DNA of 64,000 bases from Halictus rubicundus (lineage: Eukaryota; Arthropoda; Insecta; Hymenoptera; Halictidae): NCBI RefSeq assembly GCF_050948215.1, contig NW_027488916.1:1-64000 (forward strand). Direction: 5' to 3'. Below the pieces are notes generated by a model. The model was not told the DNA's origin. It searched no databases and saw nothing but the letters and a program-made list of their open reading frames with translations. Positions 61,755 to 64,000 of this stretch are shown one piece after another. A program made the position numbers and the translations under genes. Each line of letters starts with the position of its first letter. Positions within the stretch are counted from its first letter, which is position 1.

Positions 61755-64000
61755 ACAGGAAAGGATCGGATTGAGGATAGATGATAGGATAGGATAGAGG
61801 ATTGGATAGGATACAGGATAGGATAGGATAGAGGATAGGATAGGGGATTTGATAGGATAGAGGATAGGATAGGATAGAGGATAGGATAGACGATAGGATA
61901 GGATTGAGGATAGATGATAAGATAGGATAGAGGATAGGATCGGATAGAGGATTGGATAGGATAGGATAGAGGATAGGATAGGGGATTTGATAGGATAGAG
62001 GATAGGATAGGATAGAAGATAGGATAGGATAGAGGATAAGATAGGATAGAGGATAGGATAGGATAGAGGATAGGATAGGATAGAGGATAGGATAGGATAG
62101 AGGATAGGATAGACGATAGGATAGGATAGAGGATAGGATAGGATAGAGGATAGGATAGGATAGAGGATAGGATAGGATAGAGTATAGGATAGGATAGGAT
62201 AGACGATAGGATAGGATAGAGGATAGGATAGGATATAGGATAGGATAGACGATAGGATAGGATAGAGGATAGGATAGGATAGAGGATAGGATAGAGGATA
62301 GAATAGAGGATAGGATAGAGGATAGGATAGGATAGAGAATAGGATAGGATGGGATAGGGGATAGGATAGGATAGAGGATAGGATAGACGATAGGATAGGA
62401 TAGAGGATAGGATAGGATAGAGGATAGGATAGGATAGAGGATAGGATAGGATAGAGGATATTATAGGATAGAGGATAGGATAGGATGGAGGATAGGATGG
62501 GATAGAGGATAGGATAGACGATAGGATAGGGGATTTGATAGGATAGAGGATAGGATAGGATAGAGGATAGGATAGGATAGAGGATAGGATAGGATAGAGG
62601 ATAGGATAGGATAGAGGACAGGATAGGATAGAGGATTGGATAGGATAGAGGATAAGATAGGATAGAGGATAGGATAGGACAGAGGATAGGATAGGGGATT
62701 TGATAGGATAGAGGATAGGATAGGATAGAGGATAGGATAGGATAGAGGATAGGACAGGATGGAGGATAGGATAGGATAGAGGATAGGATAGACGATAGGA
62801 TAGGATAGAGGATAGGATAGGATAGAGGATAGGATAGGATAGAGGATAGGATAGGATAGAGGATAGGATAGGATAGAGGATAGGATAGGATAGAGGATAG
62901 GATAGGATAGAGGATAGGATAGGATAGAGGATAGGATAGGATAGAGGATAGGATAGGATAGAGGATAGGATAGGATAGAGGATAGGATAGACGATAGAGG
63001 ACAGGATAGGATAGAGGATTGGATAGGATACAGGAAAGGATCGGATTGAGGATAGATGATAGGATAGGATAGAGGATTGGATAGGATACAGGATAGGATA
63101 GGATAGAGGATAGGATAGGGGATTTGATAGGATAGAGGATAGGATAGGATAGAGGATAGGATAGACGATAGGATAGGATTGAGGATAGATGATAGGATAG
63201 GATAGAGGATAGGATCGGATAGAGGATTGGATAGGATAGGATAGAGGATAGGATAGGGGATTTGATAGGATAGAGGATAGGATAGGATAGAAGATAGGAT
63301 AGGATAGAGGATAAGATAGGATAGAGGATAGGATAGGATAGAGGATAGGATAGGATAGAGGATAGGATAGGATAGAGGATAGGATAGACGATAGGATAGG
63401 ATAGAGGATAGGATAGGATAGAGGATAGGATAGGATAGAGGATAGGATAGGATAGAGTATAGGATAGGATAGGATAGACGATAGGATAGGATAGAGGATA
63501 GGATAGGATAGAGGATAGGATAGAGGATAGGATAGGATAGAGGATAGGATAGAGGATAGGATAGAGGATAGGATAGAGGATAGGATAGGATAGAGAATAG
63601 GATAGTATGGGATAGGGGATAGGATAGGATAGAGGATAGGATAGACGATAGGATAGGATAGAGGATAGGATAGGATAGAGGATAGGATAGGATAGAGGAT
63701 ATTATAGGATAGAGGATAGGATAGGATGGAGGATAGGATGGGATAGAGGATAGGATAGACGATAGGATAGGGGATTTGATAGGATAGAGGATAGGATAGG
63801 ATAGAGGATAGGATAGGATAGAGGACAGGATAGGATAGAGGATTGGATAGGATAGAGGATAAGATAGGATAGAGGATAGGATAGGACAGAGGATAGGATA
63901 GGGGATTTGATACTATAGAGGATAGGATAGGATAGAGGATAGGATAGGATAGAGGATAGGACAGGATGGAGGATAGGATAGGATAGAGGATAGGATAGAC
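61755..64000 (+). repeat. 2,474-bp HOR, copy 3, partial at window edge
   Basis: ACAGG at 61,755 and ATGGGATAGGGG at 62,349. The interval is 594 bp against 548 in copies 1 and 2 because of an inserted segment at about 62,230-62,275. Unlike copies 1 and 2 it reads GATAGGATGGGATAGGGG at 62,349, while the next half-copy at 63,607 has the derived GATAGTATGGG. Half-unit spacing is 1,275 (ACAGG 61,755/63,030) and 1,258 bp (62,349/63,607). A private GATTTGATACTATAGAGG lies near 63,905-63,920. Confidence 0.88.

Larger units (their letters stand above)
32677..63963 (+). other. Nineteen GACAGGATGGAGG marker units of domain C
   Basis: GACAGGATGG starts: 32,677, 39,551, 41,066, 42,805, 43,717, 44,731, 47,224, 48,136, 49,736, 51,981, 53,612, 55,898, 56,625, 57,786, 59,094, 60,260, 61,529, 62,753 and 63,960. 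Spacing falls from several kb on the left to a regular 1.17-1.31 kb from 56.6 kb on. That shows increasing homogenisation toward the right of the window. No binding function is implied. The unit is useful as a HOR landmark. The coordinates span first to last marker. Confidence 0.85.
1..64000 (+). repeat. 17-bp GGATA-type satellite array filling the window
   Basis: Seen directly: the window is head-to-tail copies of GGATAGGATAGGATAGA, i.e. three GGATA pentamers plus GA. Common unit-length variants are 12 bp (two pentamers plus GA) and 22 bp (four pentamers plus GA). The consensus contains 7 G, 7 A, 3 T and no C, so the + strand is strongly G/A-biased throughout. No unique sequence, inverted segment or embedded element was found. 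Both window edges lie inside the array, so its true length is unknown. The pentamer resembles simple satellites in general but is not a canonical telomere repeat (TTAGG, TTAGGG, TTTAGGG, TTAGGC). By inference this is constitutive heterochromatin of a eukaryote. I do not recognise the family by name. Confidence 0.97.
30651..64000 (+). repeat. Domain C: homogenised satellite with nested HORs
   Basis: Long near-perfect 17-mer runs are punctuated by a limited, repeatedly used set of variants: GACGATAGG, GATGATAGG, GGGGATTTGATAGG, GAAGATAGG, GATAAGATAGG, GACAGAGG, GACAGGATGG, GATTGAGGATAGATG, ATACAGGAAAGG, GATATTATAGG and ATGGGATAGGGG. The words always appear in the same local order. Their spacings show tandem duplications of several sizes stacked on each other. 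Divergence between copies is very low, which implies recent and repeated unequal exchange. The array continues past the right window edge. Confidence 0.9.

Noticed and set aside
1..64000. CRISPR array
   Set aside because: There are repeats of constant short length but no unique spacers. The sequence between any two identical units is itself the repeat.
1..64000. Telomeric array
   Set aside because: The GG-spaced pentamer is telomere-like in spacing, but the unit does not match known telomere repeats. The HOR structure and 64-kb length with variants favour an interstitial satellite.
1..64000. GATA-factor (WGATAR) or ETS (GGAA/T) binding-site clusters
   Set aside because: Consensus units read GGATAG, which lacks the A/T before GATA. 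ETS-like cores are unavoidable in GGATA repeats. There is no evidence of regulatory function.

Overview
The whole 64,000-base window is one uninterrupted, simple-sequence-derived satellite array. I see no gene, RNA gene, transposon or other unique sequence. The basic unit on the + strand is 17 bp, three GGATA pentamers followed by GA (GGATAGGATAGGATAGA; complement TCTATCCTATCCTATCC). Point variants and pentamer/dimer gains or losses (12-, 17- and 22-bp units) modify it. The + strand is almost free of C except at variant positions, and the orientation never flips. An array of this length with nested higher-order repeats (HORs) is typical of eukaryotic heterochromatin (pericentromeric, subtelomeric, B- or sex-chromosome). 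I do not recognise the 17-mer as a named satellite and cannot name the organism.

Layout. Domain A (1 to about 19,430) carries a characteristic set of variants: ACGATATAGG, GGATTTAAT, the GGATCC palindrome, GATGGGATAGG and GATAATATAGG. It is built of HORs of about 512, 813, 899 and 2,630-2,980 bp, with a 131-bp sub-repeat. Domain B (about 19,431-30,650) is older-looking and more heterogeneous. It has 12-bp runs, variants such as GGAATGAGG, GGAGACGATA, GAGTGTATAG and GATATTATAGG, and dispersed segmental duplications 2.5-8 kb apart. Domain C (about 30,651-64,000) is highly homogenised. Long near-perfect 17-mer runs are punctuated by a small set of variants (GACGATAGG, GATGATAGG, GGGGATTTGAT, GACAGGATGG, ATACAGGAAAGG). 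These define nested tandem duplications of about 2,808, 4,489, 3,045, about 3,860 and 2,474 bp.

Long open frames on the - strand (up to 2,078 codons) follow from the repeat chemistry. The C-rich strand of the 17-mer has no stop in any frame, and 17 is not a multiple of 3, so a conceptual translation cycles with a 17-residue period. I reject all of them as genes. A cluster of single-base indels at about 48.8-54.9 kb looks more like weakly polished long-read assembly than biology.

Nothing encoded here works together as a system. The interest is in satellite evolution (three variant vocabularies side by side, nested HORs, mosaic unequal exchange) and in possible non-B DNA (two-tetrad G-quadruplex / i-motif potential on one fixed strand). 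Domain limits and copy ends are hand-read and approximate to a few tens of bases. Marker spacings were counted from the numbered sequence.
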